From contig NZ_FOBB01000002.1 of the NCBI RefSeq assembly GCF_900109685.1, forward strand, positions 1-64,000: DNA of 64,000 bases, written 5' to 3'. Each line of letters starts with the position of its first letter. Within the stretch, counting starts at the first letter, position 1. Below the pieces are notes generated by a model. The model worked only from the letters and a program-made list of their open reading frames with translations. It was not told the DNA's origin and searched no databases. A program made the position numbers and the translations under genes. Below are positions 33,841 to 42,663 of the stretch, in pieces. The stretch comes from Chitinophaga rupis (lineage in GTDB: Bacteria; Bacteroidota; Bacteroidia; Chitinophagales; Chitinophagaceae).

Positions 33841-35208
33841 ATGAACAGGATCATATATATAAGTGTGGCAGCTCTTTTTATATTATTAACAGGAGCCGGT
33901 TGCCGCAAATACGTGGAAATAGACCAGGTGGGCACGCGTACCCTGCATTATACAAAAGATTTCCAGGCCCTGCTGAACTATTCGCAGGTAATGGAAAGAA
34001 CATACTACTACCCGGAGATGGCGTCTGATGAAGTGAATATCAGCGATACCAACTACCAGAGAAATATGCGCGACCTGGATGTAAAAGCCTATACCTGGGC
34101 GCCTGAGATCTTTATTGATGTAAACGACGGGGACTGGGACGGGCTTTATAAACAGGTGTATTACTGTAACCTGGTAACCGCCGGTGTGCTGGACAGCGAT
34201 GGCGGTACGGAAACAGAGAAAAGGAACATATATGCACAGGCGTTAGTACACCGTGCATATGCTTTTTACACACTGGTAAATATTTATGCCAAACAATATG
34301 ATGCTGCTACTGCAGCCAACGATCCCGGTGTACCGGTATTAACGGTGCCCGATTTTACCGGGAGCCTGAAAAGGGCATCTGTTAAAGAAGTGTATGACCT
34401 GGTAAAGAATGATCTGCAGGCAGCGTTGCCTGAGCTGGCAGATGTAGCGTCCTATTCTTCCATCCCTTCCCGCGCAGCAGTATATGCCATACTGGCCAGG
34501 GCCAGCCTGCAGCAGGGATTGTATGCAGATGCAGGAAAGTATGCGGATAGTGCGCTGGCAAGGCAGCATACCTTGTTAAACCTGGCAGATTATGCTGATA
34601 ATGCCGCCGGGCTGCCACTGAAGCTGCAGGATCCTGAGATCATTTTTCTAAAATCAATGACCCTTACGCTGCCCACCTTTCCGTTAAGTGATGACCTGCT
34701 GGCGTTATTACCTAATACCGACCTGCGTTACACATTGTTTACGGCAGATGGGGCCAACTTTCCCGGAAATGGTTTTGTTGGCCGCGGTTATTACCGCCCG
34801 CGTATAAACAGCCAGGGCGTGTATACCGGCCCCTGTGTGCCGGAAATGATGCTGATCAAAGCAGAATCCGAAGCGCGTGCCGGTAATGTGGCTCCTGCGC
34901 TGGATGTGCTGAATGAGCTGCGCAAACACCGCTATAAACCTGCCGACTATACGGACCTGCGTGTTACAGACGCGAAAGCAGCTTTACGCCAGGTAGTGAA
35001 TGAACGCAGCAGGGAGCTGATGGGCCGCGGTTTCCGCTGGTTTGACCAGAAACGTTTGAACCGGGAAGCAGACTTTGCCACCACGGTAACCCGGAGTAAT
35101 TTCCGCGGGCAAACCTATACCCTGGCGCCTAACAGCAACCGTTATGTGTTCCCGATAGCCAACGTATACATAAAACTGAATCCTGAAATAACACCTAACC
35201 CAAGATAA
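33841..35208 (+). CDS. SusD/RagB-family lipoprotein
   Basis: The 455-residue partner of the STN-containing SusC. Lipoprotein signal MNRIIYISVAALFILLTGAG with the acylated Cys in GAGCRKY. The SusD helices (QALVHRAYAFYTLVNIYAKQ) and the RagB/SusD C-terminal block with VNERSRELMGRGFRWFDQKR are clear. ATG 33841, 13 nt after the susC stop, is preferred to an overlapping upstream ATG (33808) because it starts directly at the lipoprotein signal. A 28-nt gap to the protease gene indicates one transcript. Confidence 0.94.
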   Translation: MNRIIYISVAALFILLTGAGCRKYVEIDQVGTRTLHYTKDFQALLNYSQVMERTYYYPEMASDEVNISDTNYQRNMRDLDVKAYTWAPEIFIDVNDGDWDGLYKQVYYCNLVTAGVLDSDGGTETEKRNIYAQALVHRAYAFYTLVNIYAKQYDAATAANDPGVPVLTVPDFTGSLKRASVKEVYDLVKNDLQAALPELADVASYSSIPSRAAVYAILARASLQQGLYADAGKYADSALARQHTLLNLADYADNAAGLPLKLQDPEIIFLKSMTLTLPTFPLSDDLLALLPNTDLRYTLFTADGANFPGNGFVGRGYYRPRINSQGVYTGPCVPEMMLIKAESEARAGNVAPALDVLNELRKHRYKPADYTDLRVTDAKAALRQVVNERSRELMGRGFRWFDQKRLNREADFATTVTRSNFRGQTYTLAPNSNRYVFPIANVYIKLNPEITPNPR

Positions 35209-35236
35209 TTCACACACATCACCATTAATAGATTTT

Positions 35237-37759
35237 ATGATGCAACGAAGAACCGGATCTTTTGCAGCTCTGCTGTTATGCGCTGTAATGAGCATTGGCA
35301 GCATGGCAATGGCCCAGAAGCATAAAAAAGACACCACAACAGCTGTTCCTGCAACTGACAAGAATAATGCGGATTCTCTTAAAAAGAAAAGCGGTCCGCA
35401 GCCTGTTAAAAAGTATGAGGAGGTGATCACCAAAGACATGCGCAGCAGCAAGGGCTTTATTACTGTGCATACCAAAGAGGATAAGTATTATTTCGAGATA
35501 CCCTTTTCCCTGTTCGGCCGCTATATTATGACGGTGAACAGGATTGCCAAAGCCTCTGTAGACATGCGTAACGGGCCCTGGGGCCTGGCAGGCGACGAAA
35601 TAGGGGAGGCCATTTACAGCTTTGAAAGAGGCCCTTCCAATAAGCTGTTTATGAGAAGGCTGTCGTTCACGGAATACACCTCCGACAGCTCAAAGGCCAT
35701 GTTCAATGCCGTGCAAAAGAACAACGTACAGCCGATTGCGTATGCCTTTCCTATTGCCGCCTTTAATACGGATTCCACTGCGCTGGTGATAGATGTTACC
35801 GACCTGCTGAACAGCGATAACGAGATCCTGTATTTCTATAATGATAAAATAAAGCAACGGGCCGGCGTAAGCGGGCAGCAGAACGACCGCAGCTATATTA
35901 AGTACGTGCATACCTATGCCACCAACCTGGAGATACGCGCCCTGAAAACTTATGCAGCAGGGCTTAATCCTTCCGGGCCTAACTACTCCATGGAGCTGAA
36001 CTCTTCTTTTGTGCTGCTGCCTGAAAAGCCTATGCAGGGCCGCCTGCTGGATGAGCGTGTAGGTTATTTTGCCACCGGCTTCCGTGATTTTGATGCCAAC
36101 CCGCAGGGTGTAAAAGAGGTGATATATGCCAAACGCTGGCGCCTGGAGCCTAAACCGGCAGACGTTGAAAAATACAAAAGGGGCGAGCTGGTGGAACCGG
36201 TAAAACCCATTGTATTTTATATTGATCCTGCTACGCCTAAAAAATGGGTGCCTTACCTGATACAGGGTGTGAACGACTGGCAAAGCGCATTTGAAGGCGC
36301 TGGTTTTAAGAATGCCGTATATGCCCGTATGGCCCCAACAGAACAGGAAGACAGCACCTGGAGCCTGGACGATGCCAGCCACTCCGCCATTATATACCGC
36401 CCTTCGCAGATCATGAATGCCATGGGGCCCAGCGTGGCTGACCCACGCAGCGGCGAGATCATTGAAAGTCATATTTTCTGGTACCACAACGTAATGAAAT
36501 TATTACATGACTGGTACCTGGTGCAGTGCGCCGCCGTGGATCCCCGCGCGCGCAAACGTGAGTTTGATGATGAGCTGATGGGACAGCTGATCCGCTTTGT
36601 ATCAAGCCACGAAGTAGGGCATACGCTGGGTCTGCGCCATAACTTTGGCGCATCCTCCACCGTACCGGTAGATAGCCTGCGCAATAAACGCTGGGTGGAA
36701 AAATATGGCCACACGCCTTCCATTATGGACTATGCCCGCTTTAACTATGTAGCGCAACCGGAAGATAACATCGGCGAAGCAGGCTTGTTTCCCCGCATTA
36801 ACGACTATGATAAGTGGGCCATTGCATGGGGGTACCGCTGGCACCCGGAATATAAGTCGCCCTGGGAAGAGCAGCTGGCATTTACCAAAATGGTAACCGA
36901 TAGCCTGCGAAAGAATCACCGTTTATTCTTCGGAAATGAAATGGAACCAGCAGACCCGCGCAGCCAGAACGAAGACCTGGGCGATAATGCCATGAAAGCC
37001 GGCATGTACGGCATTAAGAACCTGAAACGTATACTGCCACAGCTGGCCGTATGGACCACTGCGCCCGAAGAAGAATCAGACGCTGTAAAGAGTATGTTAG
37101 GCGTAGTATGGAGCCAGTATGTAACTTATACCGGCCATGTAATAAAGTACATTGGCGGCGCGTACCACACGCCTAAAGTAGGGGCAGAACCCGGGCCCGT
37201 AGAGGAAATTGTGCCGAGGGCCAAACAGCTGGAGGCTATGGAATTCCTGAAAAAGGAATTCTTTACCACGCCTATGTGGCTAAACGAAAAAAGCCTGATT
37301 GAAAGATGCCAGGTGAATTTTGCGCAGGAATTATCTGAGCTGCAGATCTCCGGTATCAGCACACTGGTAAGCCGTCACCGCTTAAGCCGCCTGCTGACCG
37401 CAGAAATTGAAGAGGGTAAAAAAGCCTATGGCGTGCAGGAATTCTTAACGGATATGGATAAGGCTATTTATACTGAACTGTACCAGGGTAAGAATGTGGA
37501 TGTGTACCGCCGCAACCTGCAGCAAACCTACCTGAACCGCATGCTGGAGCAGGCTTTTGCCCCGGACGATCAATACACGGTTATGATGGGCGCATTTCAC
37601 CCAACGTTCTCTGACCTGCAGGGCATATTCAGGGATGAGCTGCAAAAGCAGCAGGCCCTGTTCAAAAAGAATATGCTGAATCCGGCCCTGGATAATATGA
37701 CCAGGATCCACCTGCGGGAGATGAGTGATAAGATCACGCGTAAGTTTGCGATCAAATAA
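35237..37759 (+). CDS. Exported zinc-dependent metzincin-like protease (DUF5117/DUF5118 type)
   Basis: An 840-residue protease with an N-terminal signal sequence (LLLCAVMSIGSMAMAQ). The zinc site is the metzincin form HExxHxxGxxH: H458-E459-V-G-H462-T-L-G-L-R-H468, followed about 30 residues later by a Met-turn, SIMDYARFNY. Regions before it (FITVHTKEDKYYFEIPFSLF and a YFATGFRDF block) match the long N-terminal DUF5117/DUF5118 architecture seen in Bacteroidota, as recalled. It is the last gene of the sigma/FecR/SusCD operon and is followed by a terminator, so it probably acts on the imported substrate. This suggests that the locus handles peptides or proteins, not glycans. Confidence 0.9.
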   Translation: MMQRRTGSFAALLLCAVMSIGSMAMAQKHKKDTTTAVPATDKNNADSLKKKSGPQPVKKYEEVITKDMRSSKGFITVHTKEDKYYFEIPFSLFGRYIMTVNRIAKASVDMRNGPWGLAGDEIGEAIYSFERGPSNKLFMRRLSFTEYTSDSSKAMFNAVQKNNVQPIAYAFPIAAFNTDSTALVIDVTDLLNSDNEILYFYNDKIKQRAGVSGQQNDRSYIKYVHTYATNLEIRALKTYAAGLNPSGPNYSMELNSSFVLLPEKPMQGRLLDERVGYFATGFRDFDANPQGVKEVIYAKRWRLEPKPADVEKYKRGELVEPVKPIVFYIDPATPKKWVPYLIQGVNDWQSAFEGAGFKNAVYARMAPTEQEDSTWSLDDASHSAIIYRPSQIMNAMGPSVADPRSGEIIESHIFWYHNVMKLLHDWYLVQCAAVDPRARKREFDDELMGQLIRFVSSHEVGHTLGLRHNFGASSTVPVDSLRNKRWVEKYGHTPSIMDYARFNYVAQPEDNIGEAGLFPRINDYDKWAIAWGYRWHPEYKSPWEEQLAFTKMVTDSLRKNHRLFFGNEMEPADPRSQNEDLGDNAMKAGMYGIKNLKRILPQLAVWTTAPEEESDAVKSMLGVVWSQYVTYTGHVIKYIGGAYHTPKVGAEPGPVEEIVPRAKQLEAMEFLKKEFFTTPMWLNEKSLIERCQVNFAQELSELQISGISTLVSRHRLSRLLTAEIEEGKKAYGVQEFLTDMDKAIYTELYQGKNVDVYRRNLQQTYLNRMLEQAFAPDDQYTVMMGAFHPTFSDLQGIFRDELQKQQALFKKNMLNPALDNMTRIHLREMSDKITRKFAIK

Positions 37760-37858
37760 GTATTCCTATCCTATATAAAACCTGTCCCGCAACTATTCCT
37801 GGAGTTATGATTGATAGAAGAGAGAATTGACTGACTTTAGATTTTGATTGACAACGAG

Positions 37859-37891
37859 ACCCCTGCCGGTTTTTACCAGCGGGGGTTTTTT
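37859..37891 (+). terminator. Terminator after the SusCD-protease operon
   Basis: ACCCCTGCCGGT, loop TTTT, ACCAGCGGGGGT, then a run of T (37886-37891). The stem has one G-U pair and one C-A mismatch. It lies 100 nt after the protease stop. Confidence 0.85.
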
Positions 37892-37997
37892 ATTGTAATT
37901 ATTTAGTCCATAATTTTTTTGTAGATTTATTCGTCAGGAAGCTTTTTGCTGTAAGGCTAACTCAATAACCTATACTGTATTAAAAAGAAGATCGTTT

Positions 37998-38519
37998 ATG
38001 AAAAAAAAATGGTTGACCCATTCCCTTACCAGGAGATTTTATTACCTGCCGCTAATGTTCCTGTTTATTGCAAGTTTAGGATCCGGATGTAAAAAATCAT
38101 CAGAACCTGATCCCTGCAAGGACGTGCTGAATGAAGGGATGCCGACCCAGGTGGTGCTAACATTCCTGGATGCACAAACGGGGGAGAATATTCTTTTGGC
38201 AAAAAGTATTGATACGGCTGCTATAACAATTACCCCGGAACCAATAGATCTGAAACGGGGCGTGATCGTAAAACAGCCAGGTTCACCCATGTATGGGGCG
38301 CTGGTGTTTGCTGTTGCAGATACGAAAGAAGGTACGTTCAAATACAAAATAGATATTGCCAATGCAGGCAGTGCTACACTATCTTATACTGCCATGGAAG
38401 AGAAGACCACCGATAAATGTAAAGCCTATTATATCAGTATAACGGATCCTAAGATCGAGGACCACCCGTTCACCATATCACGGACAGGCTCCCGGCTGGT
38501 ATTCAAAATAACGCTATAG
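37998..38519 (+). CDS. Hypothetical lipoprotein, 173 aa
   Basis: The function is not recognised. The lipoprotein signal is RRFYYLPLMFLFIASLGSGC with a lipobox GSGC and lysines following. The mature part is one beta-rich domain (LTFLDAQTGENILLAKS, GALVFAVADTKEGTFKYKID, ASLSYT-like and RTGSRLVFKITL strands) of about 140 residues, which may be a small Ig-like or transthyretin-like sandwich. Two cysteines (in DPCKD and TTDKCKAYY) could form a disulphide. It lies alone, convergent with the deacetylase gene across a hairpin. Confidence 0.65.
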   Translation: MKKKWLTHSLTRRFYYLPLMFLFIASLGSGCKKSSEPDPCKDVLNEGMPTQVVLTFLDAQTGENILLAKSIDTAAITITPEPIDLKRGVIVKQPGSPMYGALVFAVADTKEGTFKYKIDIANAGSATLSYTAMEEKTTDKCKAYYISITDPKIEDHPFTISRTGSRLVFKITL

Positions 38520-38539
38520 AAAAGTAAAAAGTAAAAAAG

Positions 38540-38589
38540 TAAAATTAAAAGTGAAATGCAGCGTATAGCATTCCTCTTTTATATTTTAC
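38540..38589. terminator. A/T-rich bidirectional hairpin
   Basis: GTAAAATTAAAAG (38540-38552) pairs with CTTTATATTTTAC (38577-38589) with two central mismatches, and AATGC/GCATT pair inside. It spans the gap between convergent stops at 38519 and 38586. A-runs on one side and T-runs on the other suit termination in both directions. Confidence 0.5.
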
Positions 38590-39377
38590 ATGCTTGCATC
38601 CTCCACGTGTGTGGGGGCAGGCAAATAATCCGCGTGTGAAATAAATGCCCCTTCCTTTTGCAGCCAGGTGAAAAGCGCGGCCAGCTTATTTTCCAGCTGC
38701 CGGCCGCATACCCGTTTCACATACCAGGGCAGCTGGTAGGTATGCAGGTCTTCCAGCTCCCAGGGGTGAAAGTAAAAGGAGCAATGATCCCCTTTCCGTA
38801 AAATGCGCCGTATGCAGGCTTTGCTGAACCATAAAGGCAGGTTCTTAACACTTAACCAGAAAACAGGCAGGCGTAATACCGGTGTTACAGATGCCGGCAT
38901 AATCCATAACTGCGCCTCCCGGAAAACCTGCCGCGGGCGGTGTAAGTTATTATACCGGCCCGGTAGCCAGGTGGGGTTTAAAGAGGCGTCATATATATAC
39001 CCGGCTTTGTGTAATGCGGCCAGGCTTACCGGCTGCAGGCGCGGCATACGGAAGCCTTTTACCGGCTTACCGCAAATAGCTTCCAGTGTTAGCCGTGAAT
39101 GCAACAGATCCGCTTCTTCAAACCGGTCATGATAAAATGCGTGCGACGCGATCTCATGTTTTTCAGCGATCTGCTGCAGCAGCGCCGGATGTTGCTGCGC
39201 CCAGTAAGCGGTAACGAAAAAAGTGGCGCGTATGTTCAGGGTATCGAACAGCTCCAGTGTTTTGAGCAGACCGTTGCGGGATACTGCTAGCTTTTGCTCC
39301 ATTTCCAGGGACTGGCCATATTCCTCCGGAATATCAAATTCCTCTACATCTACACTGATCAGGATCTTTTTCTGCAT
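38586..39377 (-). CDS. NodB-type polysaccharide deacetylase family protein
   Basis: A 263-residue carbohydrate esterase-4-like protein that would remove N- or O-acetyl groups from a sugar polymer or lipid-linked sugar. Motif 1 is SVDVEEFD with the catalytic acid; motif 2 is SHAFYHDRF (HxxxH metal ligands); a motif 3-like segment is FRMPRLQPVSLAAL; the last His motif is FYFHPWEL. No signal peptide, so it acts in the cytoplasm or at the inner membrane. It follows the glycosyltransferase gene with a 1-nt gap, which implies a shared product, such as deacetylation of a lipid-linked sugar. Confidence 0.88.
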   Translation of the reverse strand: MQKKILISVDVEEFDIPEEYGQSLEMEQKLAVSRNGLLKTLELFDTLNIRATFFVTAYWAQQHPALLQQIAEKHEIASHAFYHDRFEEADLLHSRLTLEAICGKPVKGFRMPRLQPVSLAALHKAGYIYDASLNPTWLPGRYNNLHRPRQVFREAQLWIMPASVTPVLRLPVFWLSVKNLPLWFSKACIRRILRKGDHCSFYFHPWELEDLHTYQLPWYVKRVCGRQLENKLAALFTWLQKEGAFISHADYLPAPTHVEDASM

Positions 39378-39378
39378 G

Positions 39379-40152
39379 TTAATCGATCAACAGGATGGTT
39401 ACAAAATTTAAGCATTCCCTGAACAGAGTCTTTAGCTTGAAATCGGAAAAGCGGATGTCTTTCCTGCAACGGATGCTGATCTTGGCAATAGCCAGCTGCC
39501 GGTTCTTACCGCTGCGGTGTACAAACTCGCTATCATATAAAAATCCGTTGATGCGGGTGGAGAGAAATTCCCTTCGTCCATTGCCGTTAAAGGCTTTCAG
39601 GCCTGCCTGCGCATCATCTACCGGCAGGCGCAGCACATACCGGTTCAGCAGGCGGTTAATACGGGTAATGAACCTGCGCTGAATGGGCAGCAGGTTGGTA
39701 TACTGCCTGCCCCGTACACCTGCAACTACATCGCTCCCACGCAGCAGCTGATAGTATGCGCGGCAAATGGCTTCCACTCCAAAGGGCAGATCATAGTCGC
39801 TGCAAACCTGGTAAGGATTTTCTGCCAGGGCTACTCCCAGCCGCAGGGCATATCCTTTGCCCCGGTTCACCGGGTGATTGATGATTCGGATATCCGGAAT
39901 AGCATCTTTCAGCTCCTGGATCTGCGTGGCGGTGAAGTTCCTTACAGAACCGTCATTCACCAGTATCAGCTGTATGAAGGTGTCCGGCAGCTGTTGTTGC
40001 AGCAAATGAAAATCTTCGATCAGCTGATAGGTCCATGCGCCAGGTGGATTACAGCACGGAAGAATAAGGTCGAACCGGTTGTGAACATCGTTATGCGGTT
40101 CACCGGGCGCCTGATTTAGTACAGTTATAGGTTCTGACATTGCTATGTGCAT
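39379..40152 (-). CDS. Family 2 glycosyltransferase
   Basis: A 257-residue GT-A fold transferase resembling polyprenyl-phosphate sugar transferases. The order of motifs is FDLILPCCNPPGAW, IQLILVNDGSV, INHPVNRGKGYALRLGVALA and VCSDYDLPFGVEAI, the last with D-Y-D in place of the usual DxD. LPVDDAQAGLKAFNGNGRRE follows. No C-terminal membrane helices are present. ATG 40152 is chosen because it lies 1 nt after the stop of a short upstream ORF; another ATG is at 40140 and a GTG-started extension overlaps the upstream ORF. It is coupled to the deacetylase gene (1-nt gap). Donor and acceptor are unknown. Confidence 0.85.
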   Translation of the reverse strand: MHIAMSEPITVLNQAPGEPHNDVHNRFDLILPCCNPPGAWTYQLIEDFHLLQQQLPDTFIQLILVNDGSVRNFTATQIQELKDAIPDIRIINHPVNRGKGYALRLGVALAENPYQVCSDYDLPFGVEAICRAYYQLLRGSDVVAGVRGRQYTNLLPIQRRFITRINRLLNRYVLRLPVDDAQAGLKAFNGNGRREFLSTRINGFLYDSEFVHRSGKNRQLAIAKISIRCRKDIRFSDFKLKTLFRECLNFVTILLID

Positions 40153-40153
40153 T

Positions 40154-40342
40154 TCACAGAATTTTACATGACGATTGCTGGTAAAAAGAGAAGACATGTA
40201 CAGCACCGGGAATACCGGGTGTTAAAAAATAGGGGCGATACGCCTGGGAGTATTGTTCAATAGCAGCAGGGATGATGACGGTGTTTTGCCATCTATGGCG
40301 GCTGGTTTCCAATGGAGCCAGCCGCCTGGTGATGTAATACAT
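40154..40342 (-). CDS. Possible 62-aa leader ORF coupled to the glycosyltransferase
   Basis: An ATG-started ORF (MYYITRRLAPLETSRHRWQN and on) whose TGA ends 1 nt before the preferred glycosyltransferase ATG, the same 1-nt spacing as between the next two genes. A TAAATTTG box on the minus strand (40390-40383), exactly TAnnTTTG, lies about 40 nt upstream of its ATG. Basic, with no membrane helix or known motif. It could be a small protein, a regulatory leader peptide, or a chance frame; a 9-bp hairpin lies inside it. Confidence 0.35.
   Translation of the reverse strand: MYYITRRLAPLETSRHRWQNTVIIPAAIEQYSQAYRPYFLTPGIPGAVHVFSFYQQSSCKIL
40297..40326. repeat. 9-bp perfect inverted repeat in the glycosyltransferase leader
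   Basis: GGCGGCTGG (40297-40305) and CCAGCCGCC (40318-40326), with TCC/GGA pairing inside the loop. On the minus strand it falls early in the 62-codon leader ORF and would form a stable RNA stem near its start. Confidence 0.5.
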
Positions 40343-40466
40343 ATTGTTAGGTTAAATGGTACTCTTCTTATGTACTAGACGCCAAATTTAAATCTTACCC
40401 CCATGCGCCCAGCTTAAAATGCTATTAAAATAGTCTTGTCAGCGATATAAGGCCAAACTACCTTTC

Positions 40467-41156
40467 TTATTTATGCTTATGCAGCAGGTAACCTACACTG
40501 ATACCCAGGTAATGGTTCTTTTCAGTTTCACTATCATATGGGCTGGTATTGGTTAAACCCAGGCTGTAATTTACGCTGAACAGCAGGCCCATTTTAAGCT
40601 CATAACCGGCAATAAAATTGGCGCCGGCATCAAAAGGTTTTACATAAGCTATGTTAGCATCAACGTCCTTTTTGTTTTCAAATTTTACCTCACTTTCCAT
40701 GTGTCCGTAATGCTCATAGTCGGTTTTTATTTTACCGCCAACGCCATAGGCCAGGTAAGGGCCAAAACCGGCAAATATTTTACCCGGGCCCAGCGCACGC
40801 TTATACAGGAAGTTAACCGGCAGCTCCAGGTAATTGAGGCGGGCGGTAGAGGCCACTTTCTCCGGTCCATCGGCGGGGCCGTTCGAAATTGTTTGATCCA
40901 CCTTAGCCCCTTTGGCGCTATAGAACAGGCCGGGTTGCAGTGAAAAGTTTTTTGCCAGGGTAATGTCGGCAATAATACCTGCATGGAATGCGGAAAGTGT
41001 TTTGGTGTTAGCCTGCTCAGATGTATTGTCGGTTATGGCGTTCTTGGAGCTCATACCAGCTAAGCTATAACCGGCTTTTACGCCAAAAGAGACCTGTGCA
41101 TAGGAAAACAATCCGCAGGAGAGGGCTGCGGTCAGTAATAAAAGATGTTTTTTCAT
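40467..41156 (-). CDS. Porin-like outer-membrane beta-barrel protein (paralogue 1)
   Basis: A 229-residue outer-membrane protein of the OMP_b-brl_2 type. A signal peptide (MKKHLLLLTAALSCGLFSYA) is followed by eight or so beta-strands: VSFGVKAGYSLAGMS, NFSLQPGLFYSAKGAKV, LNYLELPVNFLYKRALG, IFAGFGPYLAYGVGGKI and a final YLGISVGYLLHK. It is a close paralogue of the gene at 41444, with the same signal peptide and the same C-terminal strands, so the two arose by tandem duplication. The role (structural or small-solute) is not known. The two differ mainly in extracellular loops. Confidence 0.88.
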   Translation of the reverse strand: MKKHLLLLTAALSCGLFSYAQVSFGVKAGYSLAGMSSKNAITDNTSEQANTKTLSAFHAGIIADITLAKNFSLQPGLFYSAKGAKVDQTISNGPADGPEKVASTARLNYLELPVNFLYKRALGPGKIFAGFGPYLAYGVGGKIKTDYEHYGHMESEVKFENKKDVDANIAYVKPFDAGANFIAGYELKMGLLFSVNYSLGLTNTSPYDSETEKNHYLGISVGYLLHKHK

Positions 41157-41296
41157 TTGGATAAAGATTCAATTATAGGTAAAGTGATAATTTGTCCCGT
41201 TTTAATAAAAGCTACAGCTCCATAGAACGGAGCAGGGGCTGAAAATGTTACAGCTCCGCTAACGGGCGCAAATATACGTTTTTGCCGAAAAACCTA

Positions 41297-41311
41297 TACC
41301 CATATACCCAT
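41297..41311. repeat. Tandem TACCCAT pair upstream of barrel paralogue 1
   Basis: TACCCAT at 41297-41303 and 41305-41311 (8-bp period), about 140-155 bp upstream of the start of the 40467-41156 gene. A minus-strand TATATTTG box (41276-41269) lies between it and the gene. The same 7-mer pair occurs upstream of paralogue 2 at 42358 and 42369. Confidence 0.45.
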
Positions 41312-41443
41312 CCGGTAAGTGCCGGTACCGGTTACCGCATCCTGTCCTGCTCCGGGCGGTTTAGCGGCAACGGTAATGGCCGGCGGCCGTGGAGGCGGGT
41401 ATTCAGCCATCCATGGCAGCCGGCATCCAACGGAACCGCCTTC

Positions 41444-42121
41444 CTATTTACGTTTATGCAGCAGGTAGCCTACACTGATACCCAGGTAATGGTTCTTTTC
41501 AGTTTCATTATCATACGGGCTGGTATTGGTTAAACCCAGGCTGTAATTTACGCTGAACACTAAACCCATTTTAAACTCATAACCGGCAATAAAGTTTGCA
41601 CCGGCATCAAAGGGTTTTACATAAGCTACCGAAGCAGAGTCAGGGCTTTGCTGTTTATTTTCAAATTTCACATCATACTCCCGGTTTACAAAGTATTGGG
41701 AGGAGACCTTTATTTTACCGCTAATGCCATAGGCCAGGTAAGGTCCAAAACCGGCAAATATTTTACCGGGGCCCAGCTCATGCTTGTAGAGGAAATTAAC
41801 CGGCAGTTCCAGGTAATTGAGGTGAGTGGTTGCTGTTACTTTCTCCTGGCCAACTGTGGGGCCGGGAACATCCAGCTTAGTCCCTTTGGCGCTGTAGAAC
41901 AGGCCGGGTTGCAGGGAAAAGTTTTCAGACAGGGCAATGTCCGCTATAAGACCTGCGTGAAATGCAGGAACCATTTTAGTATCAGCCGTAACAGAAGGGG
42001 AACCTTGCTTGACGCTCATACTTGCCGCGTTAAAACCGGCTTTCACGCCAAAAGAAACCTGTGCATAGGAGAACAACCCGCAGGAGAGGGCTACGGTTAA
42101 TAACAAAAGATGCTTTTTCAT
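41444..42121 (-). CDS. Porin-like outer-membrane beta-barrel protein (paralogue 2)
   Basis: A 225-residue protein parallel to the neighbour at 40467: signal peptide MKKHLLLLTVALSCGLFSYA, strands SFGVKAGFNAASMS, NFSLQPGLFYSAKGTKLD, LNYLELPVNFLYKHELG and ending HYLGISVGYLLHKRK. Loop sequences differ (for example VPGPTVGQEKVTATTH versus the longer SNGPADGPEKVASTAR), consistent with diversification after duplication. A shared 11-mer, AATGTTACAGC, upstream of both genes (41244-41254 and 42251-42261) shows that the promoter region was duplicated too. The function is unknown. Confidence 0.88.
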   Translation of the reverse strand: MKKHLLLLTVALSCGLFSYAQVSFGVKAGFNAASMSVKQGSPSVTADTKMVPAFHAGLIADIALSENFSLQPGLFYSAKGTKLDVPGPTVGQEKVTATTHLNYLELPVNFLYKHELGPGKIFAGFGPYLAYGISGKIKVSSQYFVNREYDVKFENKQQSPDSASVAYVKPFDAGANFIAGYEFKMGLVFSVNYSLGLTNTSPYDNETEKNHYLGISVGYLLHKRK

Positions 42122-42663
42122 TTCAGGTATAATTAATGATCAAATACTAATAATGGATTGATAAGGATTAAAGTGATGATGTGTCTCTTTTTGATGTGAA
42201 CAGCTGCTACGTAAAAAGTTAACCAACCATAAAACGCGGCAAATAATCGTAATGTTACAGCGAGGTGCTAATGTGTGCCGGTATACGTTAGCACCCCGCT
42301 ATCTTCCCGCCATATAAATAGCTGGTTTGCAAATAGTTTGCAGGTATACGCCTGTTCTACCCATTTTATACCCATTTCCCTGAAACCTTTAACTGTACAA
42401 CATTGCCGCGCTATTAGCATATACTGTGTACTGGTTTAAGTACGGGCGGTTAAAGCAATTAAAGAAAAAAAAGCATTAACTTGGCCCCGCATAATTTAGT
42501 TATAAGCCATGTCATTAAAACCGCTGTGAAAGAGATTCCCTGTATGCATTATTTATCATTACCGTGATAGCCCGAACACCTTATTGATCACCTGTTAAAC
42601 TTCGCCCGTCATTATCCATTAACATAACAACAATCTTTATCCATTCAAAAAAACCACTCTTGC
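42122..42663. other. 540-bp divergent intergenic region
   Basis: No gene seen. It contains a 12-bp inverted repeat with one mismatch (GCGAGGTGCTAA, 42260-42271; TTAGCACCCCGC, 42288-42299), a TACCCAT pair (42358-42364 and 42369-42375) and an AATGTTACAGC box shared with the neighbouring paralogue. A weak -7-like TAATTTAG lies near 42494 for the dehydrogenase. It should hold both promoters. Confidence 0.45.

Noticed and set aside
35690-36487. 265-codon minus-strand frame inside the protease gene
   Set aside because: It is the antisense of a well-supported protease gene, with no recognisable motif or start signal.
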